Positions 1-8,276 of a stretch of DNA of 64,000 nt are shown piece after piece (position 1 is the stretch's first letter; each line of letters begins with the position of its first letter). The notes beneath the pieces are model-generated. The model saw only the letters and a list, made by a program, of their open reading frames with translations, was not told the DNA's origin and did no database searches. Made by a program: the position numbers and the translations under genes. The DNA is from an uncultured Eubacterium sp. (GTDB lineage: Bacteria > Bacillota > Clostridia > Lachnospirales > Lachnospiraceae): positions 1 through 64,000 of the forward strand of contig CAJUHV010000003.1 in NCBI GenBank assembly GCA_910586445.1, written 5' to 3'.

Positions 1-76
1 AATTAGAAACTAATAAAACAATTAGAAACTAATAAAACAATTAGAAACTAATAAAACAATTAGAAACTAACAAAAC
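1..76. repeat. 19-bp tandem repeat, four copies
   Basis: Four head-to-tail copies of AATTAGAAACTAATAAAAC at 1-19, 20-38, 39-57 and 58-76; the last has one T to C change. Each unit holds a small TTAG/CTAA inverted repeat. The array may continue left of the window. It lies about 43 bp before the CapA-like gene, so it could overlap that gene's promoter or be the tail of an upstream gene. Confidence 0.9.
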
Positions 77-119
77 ATAGCAAAATAAATTAAAGAAATA
101 AATGGAGAGGTGTAAAAAC

Positions 120-1826
120 ATGTTCCAACATAAGAAAAAAGCATTATACATCCTGCTGTGCATTACTTTCAACCTGTCAATCATAATCCTCTGCGGCTGC
201 GCAGCACCAAGCCGGACAGCCTCAGCTACCCAGAAAGAGTCCGCAGTGCCGTCTACTGATCTTGAACAGATGCCCGCCAGTGACGCAGCTGACGAAAATG
301 ACAGTACAGGCAGCTCTGAGCAGACCGACACAAAAGATATGTCCGATCAAACTAACAGGGCAGACGGTTCTGGTCTGAATAATCCAAAAGATGTGTCCAA
401 TCAAAATGATGTGTCCAATCAAAATGACAGGGCGGACAGTTCCGGCCAGAATAATCCAATAAGTACATCCAGCCAAAACAGCAGCGCAGACAGTTCCTGT
501 CAAAATGACACAAAAAACATGTCCAATCAAGATGGCAGTACAAATATATCCAGTCAAAATAACATGACTCCGATCAAAAACAGCGTAAACGATCTGTACA
601 GACAGATTTTAGGCTCCGGCACAAAGCAGTTTTTCGGCAGCCATCCGATCGATACTGCGTTTTTAAAATGGCTGTCCAAAAAATACGGCCGCTCGTGCAT
701 AGAAAGACTAGCCGAGGCAGCAGTCACCGGCAGGCAAAAAACGGCATTATGGCACAAACTTACCGGAAACTCAATCCACGTCTTATGGCTCTTATACTGC
801 AGGCAGACCGGACTCCACCCGAAACAGCTGAAAAACGTCACATGGCAGGACTGCGCCTCGGACAAAGAAATTACGCTCGCATTTACCGGCGACTTAAATT
901 TTTCCGAAGGATATTCTACAACCAGCCATCTGGACAGCCGGCCGAACGGCATTTATGACTGTTTTTCCAAAGATCTGCTGACGCTCATGAAGAATATAGA
1001 TATTATGATGCTGAACAATGAGTTTACATACAGTACCAGCGGCACACCCCTTCCCGGCAAGGCGTTTACATTCCGTGCCCATCCTTCCCGCGCCGGACTG
1101 TTAAAGGTCTTTGGTACAGATATTGTAAACCTGGCAAACAACCATGTCTACGATTATGGGCCGGACGCACTGCTGGATACGATTGCAGCGTTAGACCAGG
1201 AAGGCATAGCTCATATCGGTGCGGGTGCTGACTTAAAAAAAGCCAGTGAACCTTATTATTTTGTATGTAACGGAAGAAAAATAGCACTTGCCGCCGCAAC
1301 CCAGATCGAGCGCAGCACAAATTATACAAAAGAAGCCACCCAGAATACGCCCGGCGTCTTAAAGACGTTAAACCCGGACAAATTTACAGCCGTGATTAAA
1401 AAAGCCAAGAAAAACAGCGACTATGTCATTGCCATCGTACACTGGGGCACTGAAGGCAGCAGCTATTATGGACAAGATCAAAAGGATCTGGCAGAAGCAT
1501 TTGCAGCAGCAGGCGCAGACGCCATAATCGGAGGCCATACCCACTGCCTGCAGGGATTTGAAATCATAGACGGCGTGCCGGTTCTATACAGCACCGGCAA
1601 TTTCTGGTTCAGCAGGCGCGCGCAGGACACCGGACTTGCCAAAATAACCATCAACAAAAAAGGAAAGCTGGCAATGTCTTTTATCCCATGCATACAGGAA
1701 AACCTGCGCACGTACCTTGTCACGGATGAAGCACAGAAACAGCGGATCTTTACTTCATTGCAGCAGATTTCTGCCCCGAATGTACGGCTTACCAAAAACG
1801 GCATCGTAAAGCCGGCTGAACAGTAA
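120..1826 (+). CDS. CapA-family lipoprotein (metallophosphatase-like fold)
   Basis: The protein belongs to the CapA/PGA_cap family, a calcineurin-like metallophosphoesterase fold linked to poly-gamma-glutamate capsule synthesis. An N-terminal signal peptide ends in a Cys (LCGC), suggesting an outer-face lipoprotein, followed by about 120 residues of Ser/Asn/Gln/Asp-rich linker with repeats such as VSNQND. The CapA domain spans roughly residues 250-530 and shows FTGD, NNEFTY, LANNHVYD, HWGTE and GGHTH, the expected metal-binding motifs. The start at 120 is chosen because GGAGAGG (104-110) sits 9 bp before it; an in-frame ATG at 102 overlaps that ribosome site. No other capsule pgs genes are next to it, so its substrate is unknown. 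The family assignment is firm, the role is not. Confidence 0.9.
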   Translation: MFQHKKKALYILLCITFNLSIIILCGCAAPSRTASATQKESAVPSTDLEQMPASDAADENDSTGSSEQTDTKDMSDQTNRADGSGLNNPKDVSNQNDVSNQNDRADSSGQNNPISTSSQNSSADSSCQNDTKNMSNQDGSTNISSQNNMTPIKNSVNDLYRQILGSGTKQFFGSHPIDTAFLKWLSKKYGRSCIERLAEAAVTGRQKTALWHKLTGNSIHVLWLLYCRQTGLHPKQLKNVTWQDCASDKEITLAFTGDLNFSEGYSTTSHLDSRPNGIYDCFSKDLLTLMKNIDIMMLNNEFTYSTSGTPLPGKAFTFRAHPSRAGLLKVFGTDIVNLANNHVYDYGPDALLDTIAALDQEGIAHIGAGADLKKASEPYYFVCNGRKIALAAATQIERSTNYTKEATQNTPGVLKTLNPDKFTAVIKKAKKNSDYVIAIVHWGTEGSSYYGQDQKDLAEAFAAAGADAIIGGHTHCLQGFEIIDGVPVLYSTGNFWFSRRAQDTGLAKITINKKGKLAMSFIPCIQENLRTYLVTDEAQKQRIFTSLQQISAPNVRLTKNGIVKPAEQ

Positions 1827-1853
1827 TCTGAATCTTTGAATCAATAAAATAAT

Positions 1854-1907
1854 CCCGCAGATATCCCATTCGCAGACGCCGCCTCACAAGAAAAGGATAT
1901 CTGCGGG
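1854..1907. terminator. Hairpin between convergent genes
   Basis: A perfect 13-bp inverted repeat, CCCGCAGATATCC at 1854-1866 and GGATATCTGCGGG at 1895-1907, with a 28-nt loop. It lies between the ends of the CapA-like gene and the phosphofructokinase gene. On the minus strand it is followed by a T-rich stretch, ATTATTTTATT, so it probably ends phosphofructokinase transcription and may act in both directions. Confidence 0.5.
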
Positions 1908-1992
1908 CAGATATATGTGCATTACATATATTCAGCGCAGTTCACGCCCTCACACACGACCGGAACCCTCCTGCCCTTATAGAAAATGCATG

Positions 1993-3222
1993 CTACTGCC
2001 TGTCAATCACAATATGGCGCGGCTGTCCGGTAATCATAATCGGCGTCAGCTCTGCCTGGATCAGCGGACGGATATAATTTACCAGCTCTTCGCTTACATT
2101 TGTTCCGTCTTCTGTAATCCACTCCAGCGGTACCTTCTTTTCTATATTAGCTATTTTATGCACATCATATAAGTCTGTCGTACAGATATATGGATCATTG
2201 GAGACACGCTTTAAAATCACCATCTTTGCAGTCTCCCCCTCGAATGCAGCCTTTACTGCCGAACCGCCTACCTGATACGCTTCTGTAATATCCACGCGCG
2301 AGGTCATATGCCCTGCGCATCTTTGCAGTGTCGATAATTCAATAGCCCTCGACTTGCAGCCATGCTTTTCGCTGATCAGCTCAGCCAGATATCTTGCCGT
2401 ACCGCTTAACTGCTTATGTCCAAAGGAATCCACATACTCCGTATGATCTGTCAGCTCAAACACATATTTGCCATCCGCTGTCTTAATGCCTTCTGATACG
2501 GCTACAACGATAGAATTTTTCTTCTGGAAAAGCTCCCCTACCTTTTCCACAAAGGCCTCTACATCAAACGGCAGCTCCGGCAGGCAGATCATGTCTACGC
2601 CTTCGCAGTCCTCACAGGCAGCCAGTGCCGCTGCGCCCGTAAGCCAGCCCGCATTACGTCCCATAATCTCTATTACCGTAATCTGCTTAATATCATACAC
2701 CAGTCCGTCCCGGATCACTTCTTTTGATACAGACGCAATATATTTTGCTGCGCTGCCATAACCCGGTGTATGGTCTGTCACTGCAAGGTCATTGTCAATC
2801 GTCTTCGGCACGCCCATAAAGCGGATCGGGCTGTTGATCAGTATGGCATAATCGGAAAGCTTTTTGATCGTATCCATCGAATCATTACCGCCGATATAGA
2901 AAAATGCAGTAATCTCGTACTCTTTTAGAATCTCAAAGATTTTGTCATAGATCTTTCTGTTATCGTTGATCTCCGGCAGCTTGTACCTGCATGATCCTAA
3001 AAAAGCGGACGGCGTACGCTTTAAAAGCTCCAGATCCAGGTCTGTGCGGATCTTTTCACTCATATCCACAATTCTCTTCTCCAAAAATCCCTGAATGCCG
3101 TTGCGCATGCCATACACTTTATCAGCCCCAAGATCCTTGGCCGTCTTAAACACCCCTGCCAGACTGGAATTGATGACAGATGTAGGCCCTCCAGACTGCC
3201 CCACAATTACATTTTTGTTCAT
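1993..3222 (-). CDS. 6-phosphofructokinase, probably PPi-dependent type
   Basis: Phosphorylates fructose-6-phosphate at the committed step of glycolysis. Family motifs: GQSGGPTSVIN at the N terminus, GGNDSMDT near residue 112, PKTIDNDL near residue 140, and MGRNAGWLTG. The GGND (instead of GGDG) plus PKTIDND combination is typical of the PPi-using branch, in which an Asp blocks ATP and a Lys contacts PPi; this donor assignment is an inference. At 409 residues it is longer than the 320-residue bacterial ATP enzyme. ATG at 3222 has GGGGAGG about 6 bp upstream; a longer reading would need a TTG. A candidate sigma-A promoter lies at 3271-3299. A pyrophosphatase gene lies 2.8 kb away. Confidence 0.93.
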   Translation of the reverse strand: MNKNVIVGQSGGPTSVINSSLAGVFKTAKDLGADKVYGMRNGIQGFLEKRIVDMSEKIRTDLDLELLKRTPSAFLGSCRYKLPEINDNRKIYDKIFEILKEYEITAFFYIGGNDSMDTIKKLSDYAILINSPIRFMGVPKTIDNDLAVTDHTPGYGSAAKYIASVSKEVIRDGLVYDIKQITVIEIMGRNAGWLTGAAALAACEDCEGVDMICLPELPFDVEAFVEKVGELFQKKNSIVVAVSEGIKTADGKYVFELTDHTEYVDSFGHKQLSGTARYLAELISEKHGCKSRAIELSTLQRCAGHMTSRVDITEAYQVGGSAVKAAFEGETAKMVILKRVSNDPYICTTDLYDVHKIANIEKKVPLEWITEDGTNVSEELVNYIRPLIQAELTPIMITGQPRHIVIDRQ

Positions 3223-3270
3223 TGCAAACCTCCCCAATAATATTTGAAATATTAATATGATAACGCTATT

Positions 3271-3299
3271 ATCTTACCATATGCAGGCAAAATGTACAA
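3271..3299 (-). promoter_or_regulatory. Candidate sigma-A promoter of phosphofructokinase
   Basis: On the minus strand TTGTAC (3294-3299) and TAAGAT (3271-3276) are separated by 17 bp, about 50 bp before the ATG. Identified by eye only. Confidence 0.5.
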
Positions 3300-3387
3300 T
3301 AAATGATAAAAATTTGTCAATCTCGACCCATTTTCATACTTCCGTGCACTGGCAGCACCTCCTTTGTGTAATTTTAAATCTGGGTAT

Positions 3388-3415
3388 TTGCATTCATTTC
3401 CGATTATGATATACT
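3388..3415 (+). promoter_or_regulatory. Candidate sigma-A promoter of the DUF4364 gene
   Basis: TTGCAT (3388-3393) and TATACT (3410-3415) with a 16-bp spacer, 33 bp before the ATG at 3449. Identified by eye only. Confidence 0.5.
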
Positions 3416-3448
3416 TGATAAGAAAACTGGTAAAGGAGATTGATTTTC

Positions 3449-3964
3449 ATGGCTGAACCGCTGACACTGTACAAATTAATGATACTTTACATGTTAGACC
3501 AGACAGAAGTTGATCTGACAAATACACTGCTCTCCGATTTCTTTCTCGGTAAAGATTACACTACATACTTTACCCTGCAGGAGGCGCTGCATGAACTGGA
3601 CGAGGCACAGTTTATCCGTCAGGAGGCTTCGCACAACAATATACAGTACAATATAACGCCTGCCGGACGCGAATCGCTGCACTTTTTTGACAATAAGATC
3701 AATTCGTCAATCAAGGCAGAAATCCAGCAGTACATCACAGACCACAGTATACCGATTGCTGCCACTGCTTCTGCCATGGCGGACTACTATATCACACCCG
3801 AAAAAAAATACGCTGTCCACTGCCAGCTGCGCGAAAAAAGCATTCCGCAGCTTGACCTGACTTTAAATGTCATGAACAAGGAACAGGCAGAGGCCATCTG
3901 CACAAACTGGAAGGAACAGGCAGATGAAATCTACATGATGCTGTTTGACCGTCTTTTAAAATAG
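3449..3964 (+). CDS. DUF4364 family protein
   Basis: A 171-residue protein that resembles the DUF4364 family of Firmicutes, which is predicted to carry a winged-helix DNA-binding fold. The N-terminal 75 residues fit this: LMILYMLDQTEVDLTNTLL, then a helix LQEALHELDEAQFI and a possible beta wing NNIQYNITPAGRESL. The C-terminal half is uncharacterised. ATG at 3449 is preceded at 9 bp by AAAGGAGA; the longer reading starts with TTG inside the ribosome site. It stands alone, diverging from phosphofructokinase. A role as transcription regulator is an inference from the fold. Confidence 0.8.
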   Translation: MAEPLTLYKLMILYMLDQTEVDLTNTLLSDFFLGKDYTTYFTLQEALHELDEAQFIRQEASHNNIQYNITPAGRESLHFFDNKINSSIKAEIQQYITDHSIPIAATASAMADYYITPEKKYAVHCQLREKSIPQLDLTLNVMNKEQAEAICTNWKEQADEIYMMLFDRLLK

Positions 3965-3986
3965 ACAGAAAGCAGACAGCATAAAA

Positions 3987-4008
3987 CCGCCAGCCATACG
4001 GCCGGCGG
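3987..4008. terminator. Hairpin between convergent genes
   Basis: Stem CCGCC-A-GCC (3987-3995), loop ATAC, GGC-C-GGCGG (4000-4008), with one internal mismatch. On the minus strand it is followed by TTTTAT, so it probably terminates the flavin reductase operon; it may also serve the DUF4364 gene. Confidence 0.55.
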
Positions 4009-4071
4009 TATACAACAGCTTACTTCTTATTTTTTATTACTTCATTTTATTTCTTTCATTTTATTATTTAA

Positions 4072-4773
4072 CTAATTTACGTCCTCTTCCTGCTTTTTCT
4101 TTTTCTGAATCTCTTTTTTCTTTTTTTCAGTCTCTTTTTTCTGAATCTCTTTTTTCTTTTTTTCAGTCTCCTTTTTCTGAATCTCTTTTTTCTTTTTTTC
4201 AGTCTCTTTTTTCCTTACACTGTATCCAAAAGATCCCAGCTGCCTGCCCAGCTCAAAATAACCGCCGTGTGAATACGCGACCAGTCCGCTGCGACCAAGC
4301 TGCAAGCTCCCTGCCGAGTCAAGCAGCGATACATCCACGCCTACATTCAGCACATCGGCCAAAAACAGGTCATGGCTGCCCAGAGACTTGATTTCTGTCA
4401 CCCTGCACTCAATATTGACCGGACTTTCTGCGATGCCGGGACACTGCACTTCTTTTGACGGGCAGGGCGTCAGGCCTGTTTCTTTAAACTTATCCATATC
4501 CCTGCCGGAGCGTACGCCGCAGAAATCAGCAGCTTTCGCCAGGGCAGCTGTCGTAAGGTTTATGACAAACTCGCCTGTTTCTTGTATAAGCGCATGTGAA
4601 TACCGCTCCCTGCGGATCGAAATAGATACCATCGCAGGATCGGAACACACTGTCCCGGCCCATGCAATCGTTATAATATTCGGCTTTTCTCCCGGCCTTT
4701 GGCATGTCACCATTACTGCCGGAACCGGATACAGCATATTCCCCGGTTTCCAATACTGTTTCTGCCCTGCCAT
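4072..4773 (-). CDS. Flavin reductase family protein with Lys/Glu repeat tail
   Basis: The first 190 residues match the flavin-reductase-like FMN-binding split-barrel family: YWKPGNMLYPVPAVMVTC, IITIAWAGTVCSDPAMVSIS, GEFVINL and a late AYSHGGYFELG. Such proteins bind FMN and often act as NAD(P)H:flavin reductases or redox carriers. The last ~45 residues are not part of the family: three copies of KKETEKKKKEIQ encoded by a 36-bp tandem repeat (4105-4212). The tail is strongly charged and probably an extended helix; it looks like a repeat array that has been captured in frame. Start 4773 (MAGQKQ) fits the family; an ATG at 4812 has no ribosome site. It is last in an operon with the pyrophosphatase. 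Confidence 0.85.
   Translation of the reverse strand: MAGQKQYWKPGNMLYPVPAVMVTCQRPGEKPNIITIAWAGTVCSDPAMVSISIRRERYSHALIQETGEFVINLTTAALAKAADFCGVRSGRDMDKFKETGLTPCPSKEVQCPGIAESPVNIECRVTEIKSLGSHDLFLADVLNVGVDVSLLDSAGSLQLGRSGLVAYSHGGYFELGRQLGSFGYSVRKKETEKKKKEIQKKETEKKKKEIQKKETEKKKKEIQKKKKQEEDVN
4105..4212. repeat. 36-bp tandem repeat inside the flavin reductase gene
   Basis: Three contiguous 36-bp units at 4105-4140, 4141-4176 and 4177-4212 that differ at one base. On the minus strand each encodes 12 residues, KKETEKKKKEIQ or a rotation of it, so changes in copy number keep the reading frame. Confidence 0.95.
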
Positions 4774-4818
4774 AAAATCCCTGCGTATCCCCTTCCGAAT
4801 TCTATTGTGCATGCCGCG

Positions 4819-6474
4819 TTATGCATTCTGTATCGCATCCACCAGCTCTGGTATCAGCTGTTTTTTACGGGATACGACTCCGCGCAGCCGGTAGCTGTTA
4901 TTCAGCTTCTGCTTGTAAAATGCCCGCTCAACCGCCTCATCCGCACCTTCGCCCAGGCAGACCAGTTCCGAGGATTCATTTAATATATCTGTCAGCATGA
5001 CAAATACCATGTCCAGCTTGCGCTCGTCTTTCATTGTTTCTAAATACGGCAGCACCCGCTCTTTGATCTCGTCCAGCTCTTCCCTGCTCATTGCACTGAT
5101 CTGTGAGACGCCGAATGCGGTTTCTCCTGCTGCAAAGGTCTTAAAATCCTGATAACATATTTCTTCGGTCGTCTTGGACTTAAAATTGCTGCCTGCACGG
5201 AACATTTCGCTCGCATGCTGCTCCATTTCAATTCCGGCAATCTCCGCCAGCTTTGCTGCTGCCGTCTTATCCAGTTCCGTACAGGTCGGTGAACGGAACA
5301 GCAGCGTATCCGATATAATCGCAGAACATAGCAGTCCGGCAATCGGTTTTGTGATCTTTACGTCATTTTCCAGATACATCTGATAGATAATGGTCGAAGT
5401 ACATCCGACCGGCTGATTGCGGAACATCACCGGCGCAGCCGTCTCCAGGCTGCCTATTTTATGATGGTCGATAATGCCCAGTATATCTGCATTGTCAATA
5501 CCGTGCACTGCCTGCTGTCTTTCATTGTGGTCTACCAGAACAACGCGCTTTTTCTGCATATTCATCAGGTTTCTTCTGGATATCATTCCTATGTAATAAC
5601 CCTCTCTGTCTAAGATCGGGAAATCGCGGTGCCTGACCTTGGACATAACCTCACGGACATCGTCTACATAATCCTCGATTTCAAATTTGGTCAGGTTTTT
5701 CGTGCGCATAAACTGCTTGATCGGCATGCTCTGCATAATCAGCCTCGATACCGTAAACGGATCATACGGCGTACTGATAATTACGCATTCCTTATCCTGC
5801 GCCTCATTGATAATTTCCTTTGATACCTGTGTACCGCCGCAGATAATCAGACAGCTTGCATTGTGTTTCAATGCACATTTCTGCATGCTTTCCCGGTCGC
5901 CCAGTATGACAAGATCATCTTTTTCCATGCTCTCTTCCGCCATAGGCAGGCTGTCGGCTGCTACTATGACTTTTCCTCTGATATACCTGCCGTGCTCATT
6001 GCCCACAAGGATCGTGCCGTTTAATGTCTCGATCATATTTTTGTACGGAGTCCTTGCCTCCGCAAGAATTCTCGTATCCAGCACATCCATATATGACTCT
6101 GCAATGTCGCCGTTGACAATCAGGCCGACCAGTTCATTGCGGTCATCGATAATCGGCAGCGTTACTACCTTGCTCGTAGTCATCAGCTCCCATGCACGCT
6201 TGAGCGAAATGCTGCTGCTGACGCCGATTGTCCTGCGGAACGCAATATCCTTTACCTGCGTCCGCACATCATCTACATAAGCCGGCACTTTTACCTTAAA
6301 CTTACGCAGTACGTACTTTGTCTCTTCATTTAAGTTGCCTGCACGCTTAGGCTCATATTTTGTCTCTGATATATGATTCTGCAGATCTGCATAAGCAATT
6401 GCTGCACAGATCGAATCGGTATCCGGGTTTCTGTGCCCGATCACCCATACTGTATTATCTTGTTCAAAATCCAC
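4819..6474 (-). CDS. CBS/DRTGG-containing manganese-dependent inorganic pyrophosphatase
   Basis: Family II pyrophosphatase with a regulatory insert, hydrolysing PPi to phosphate in the cytoplasm. The DHH half begins VIGHRNPDTDSICAAIAYA; then come a CBS half (VVTLPIIDDRNELVGLIV), a DRTGG domain (about residues 170-270), a second CBS half (DFPILDREGYYIGMISR), the catalytic VVLVDHNE and GIIDHHK, and a DHHA2 domain from about residue 340. CBS-pyrophosphatases of this type are known to respond to adenine nucleotides. The gene starts with GTG at 6474, directly abutting the stop of the coiled-coil gene, with AGGAG 8 bp upstream, which suggests translational coupling. 551 residues is normal for the class. 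Confidence 0.93.
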   Translation of the reverse strand: MDFEQDNTVWVIGHRNPDTDSICAAIAYADLQNHISETKYEPKRAGNLNEETKYVLRKFKVKVPAYVDDVRTQVKDIAFRRTIGVSSSISLKRAWELMTTSKVVTLPIIDDRNELVGLIVNGDIAESYMDVLDTRILAEARTPYKNMIETLNGTILVGNEHGRYIRGKVIVAADSLPMAEESMEKDDLVILGDRESMQKCALKHNASCLIICGGTQVSKEIINEAQDKECVIISTPYDPFTVSRLIMQSMPIKQFMRTKNLTKFEIEDYVDDVREVMSKVRHRDFPILDREGYYIGMISRRNLMNMQKKRVVLVDHNERQQAVHGIDNADILGIIDHHKIGSLETAAPVMFRNQPVGCTSTIIYQMYLENDVKITKPIAGLLCSAIISDTLLFRSPTCTELDKTAAAKLAEIAGIEMEQHASEMFRAGSNFKSKTTEEICYQDFKTFAAGETAFGVSQISAMSREELDEIKERVLPYLETMKDERKLDMVFVMLTDILNESSELVCLGEGADEAVERAFYKQKLNNSYRLRGVVSRKKQLIPELVDAIQNA

Positions 6475-8076
6475 TTATACTACTCCTAGCTCCATTAAGA
6501 CTAATGATATAATTCCTACTAAATCCAGTGCACCAAATAGGATCAGCCAGTAAATATATTTTTTTACCGGCTTGATGCTCTTTTCACTTACATTCACATT
6601 TTCAAATAAAGGCTTCTGTTCTTCTATCAAATCTTTGATATTTCGAAAACATTTGACATCCTCAGAATGTATTTTCTCAGAAAGCTCTTCCTTTAATCCC
6701 ATCACATGGCCGCTGATCTCATCCATTGTCTGCCTGACTTCTTCAGAATGTCTGGACATATGCCCCACACCTTCACGGATCTGGCGTCCTGCTTCGGCGG
6801 TCATCTCTTCCATAACCCTGCGGCTGTCATTTTTAAATGCTGCAAACTCACTGCGGCTGTCTTCCGACATCTGATTCATATGCTGCGCCATCTGGCCGAA
6901 CTGCTCTGAAACAAAGCCCGTCATCTGGTTCATATGGCTTGCTACCTCACCGGACATTTCCATCAGGTTTGTCCTGTGCTCTGCATTCATCTGGCCAAAA
7001 TGGTCTGCCATATTGGACGAGATCTGGCCGATATCTGACCGGGTATCCATGCGCAGCTGGTGGATCTGGCCTGAGACGGTATCTGTCATCTCGCGCAGGT
7101 CTGCTTTTGTCTCAAGACCCATGTTACTGAGCCTGCCCGAAAGATCTGCTGCCATATCTGCCATGCTGCCGCGGTTTTCTTCCGCTACGGCACCCATACG
7201 GCCTGAGAGGTCTTCCGACATCTGTACCATGCTCCCGCGCATTTCATCTGCCATGCTGCCGACACGGCCCAGCAGGCTGTCTGACATATGTGTGATTCCG
7301 CTCAGGGTATCTTCCCGCATGCCCCTTAGCTGTCCTCTCATATCCGCAGACATCCGCGCATATTCAGACCGGTTTTCTTCCCGCATGCCTCCGATCTGCC
7401 CGGTCACATCTGCCGTCATCTGCGCAATGCTCCCGCGCGCCTCATCTGCCATGCTGCCAATGCGGTCAGTCACATCTGCCGTCATATACGCGATGCTTTC
7501 CCTTGCCTCATCGGTCATATTATCAATGCGTCCAGTCACATCCGCCGTCATATATGCCATGCTCTCACGGGCTGTATCCGTCATGCTGCCGATCTGTCCC
7601 GTGACATCTGCTGTCATCTGTGCGAGATCTGCACGCGTCTGGTCAGTCATCGTTCCGATCTGGTCGGTAATCGTATCTGTCATCTGCGCGATCTGGCTGG
7701 ATGTCTGCCTGTTTAAATCATACATCTGCACAGAAGCATCTTCCACCAGCCGGTCTACCGTAACCTGCAGCTGTGCTACCAGCTGATCCATCTTGAGTCC
7801 CACGCCGCTTACTACCTTCTCTGCTTCTGACTGGCGGGTATGGATGACCGCTTCTAATTCGTCGGCACGATCCTGCCTTTCTTCTACAAGTGTCTGCAGC
7901 TGCTGTACTTTTTCTTCCTTTGCGTCTAAAAGCAGCTGAAGCTGCTTTGCTTTTTCGCGGAATTCATCAATCTGCTTTAGTAAATAATCTTCCTTTTTCA
8001 TCGCTCGCTGTCTTCGATCCCGCTCCTGCTTGATTCGGTTGAGTCCAAGGGCAGTATCATTACCTCTGTGATTCAT
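6475..8076 (-). CDS. Long coiled-coil protein of 22-residue repeats with C-terminal membrane anchor
   Basis: I do not recognise a family. Residues ~25-95 form a conventional coiled coil (KKEDYLLKQIDEFREKAKQL). From about residue 125 to 400 there are roughly twelve repeats of 22 residues, for example AQMTADVTGQIGSMTDTARE and AYMTADVTDRIGSMADEARG, which suggest long amphipathic 11/22-mer helices like those of apolipoproteins rather than pure heptads. A C-terminal hydrophobic segment, YIYWLILFGALDLVGIISLV, probably anchors it with the bulk in the cytoplasm. ATG at 8076 follows GGAGG; a GTG at 8091 lies inside that site. First gene of the operon with the pyrophosphatase. A scaffold role is only a guess. 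Confidence 0.85.
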   Translation of the reverse strand: MNHRGNDTALGLNRIKQERDRRQRAMKKEDYLLKQIDEFREKAKQLQLLLDAKEEKVQQLQTLVEERQDRADELEAVIHTRQSEAEKVVSGVGLKMDQLVAQLQVTVDRLVEDASVQMYDLNRQTSSQIAQMTDTITDQIGTMTDQTRADLAQMTADVTGQIGSMTDTARESMAYMTADVTGRIDNMTDEARESIAYMTADVTDRIGSMADEARGSIAQMTADVTGQIGGMREENRSEYARMSADMRGQLRGMREDTLSGITHMSDSLLGRVGSMADEMRGSMVQMSEDLSGRMGAVAEENRGSMADMAADLSGRLSNMGLETKADLREMTDTVSGQIHQLRMDTRSDIGQISSNMADHFGQMNAEHRTNLMEMSGEVASHMNQMTGFVSEQFGQMAQHMNQMSEDSRSEFAAFKNDSRRVMEEMTAEAGRQIREGVGHMSRHSEEVRQTMDEISGHVMGLKEELSEKIHSEDVKCFRNIKDLIEEQKPLFENVNVSEKSIKPVKKYIYWLILFGALDLVGIISLVLMELGVV

Positions 8077-8174
8077 GTTCTTCCTCCGCACAGTTTTTCA
8101 CTGCTGCACACAATTTCCTGTGGCATTCTATTTCATCCTATTTTTCGCTCTTCTTTTTCGCTCTTCTACGTGCT

Positions 8175-8203
8175 ATTTTATCATCTACCGACAACTTTGT
8201 AAA
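8175..8203 (-). promoter_or_regulatory. Candidate sigma-A promoter of the coiled-coil/pyrophosphatase operon
   Basis: Minus strand TTTACA (8198-8203), 17-bp spacer, TAAAAT (8175-8180), about 100 bp before the start at 8076 and just past the nifJ terminator. Confidence 0.5.
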
Positions 8204-8235
8204 CTGGAAGTTTCAAATTGCATTTTTTGCATAAA

Positions 8236-8266
8236 ACAAACCGCTGCATTATATACAGCGGTTTGT
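8236..8266 (-). terminator. Terminator of nifJ
   Basis: Perfect 11-bp stem ACAAACCGCTG/CAGCGGTTTGT with a 9-nt loop, 10 bp after the nifJ stop on the minus strand, followed by TTTTATGC. Confidence 0.8.
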
Positions 8267-8276
8267 AGTATGGTTT

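Noticed and set aside
7013..7786. Long plus-strand frame opposite the coiled-coil gene
   Set aside because: It is an antisense shadow produced by the 66-bp coding repeats; no ribosome site and odd composition.
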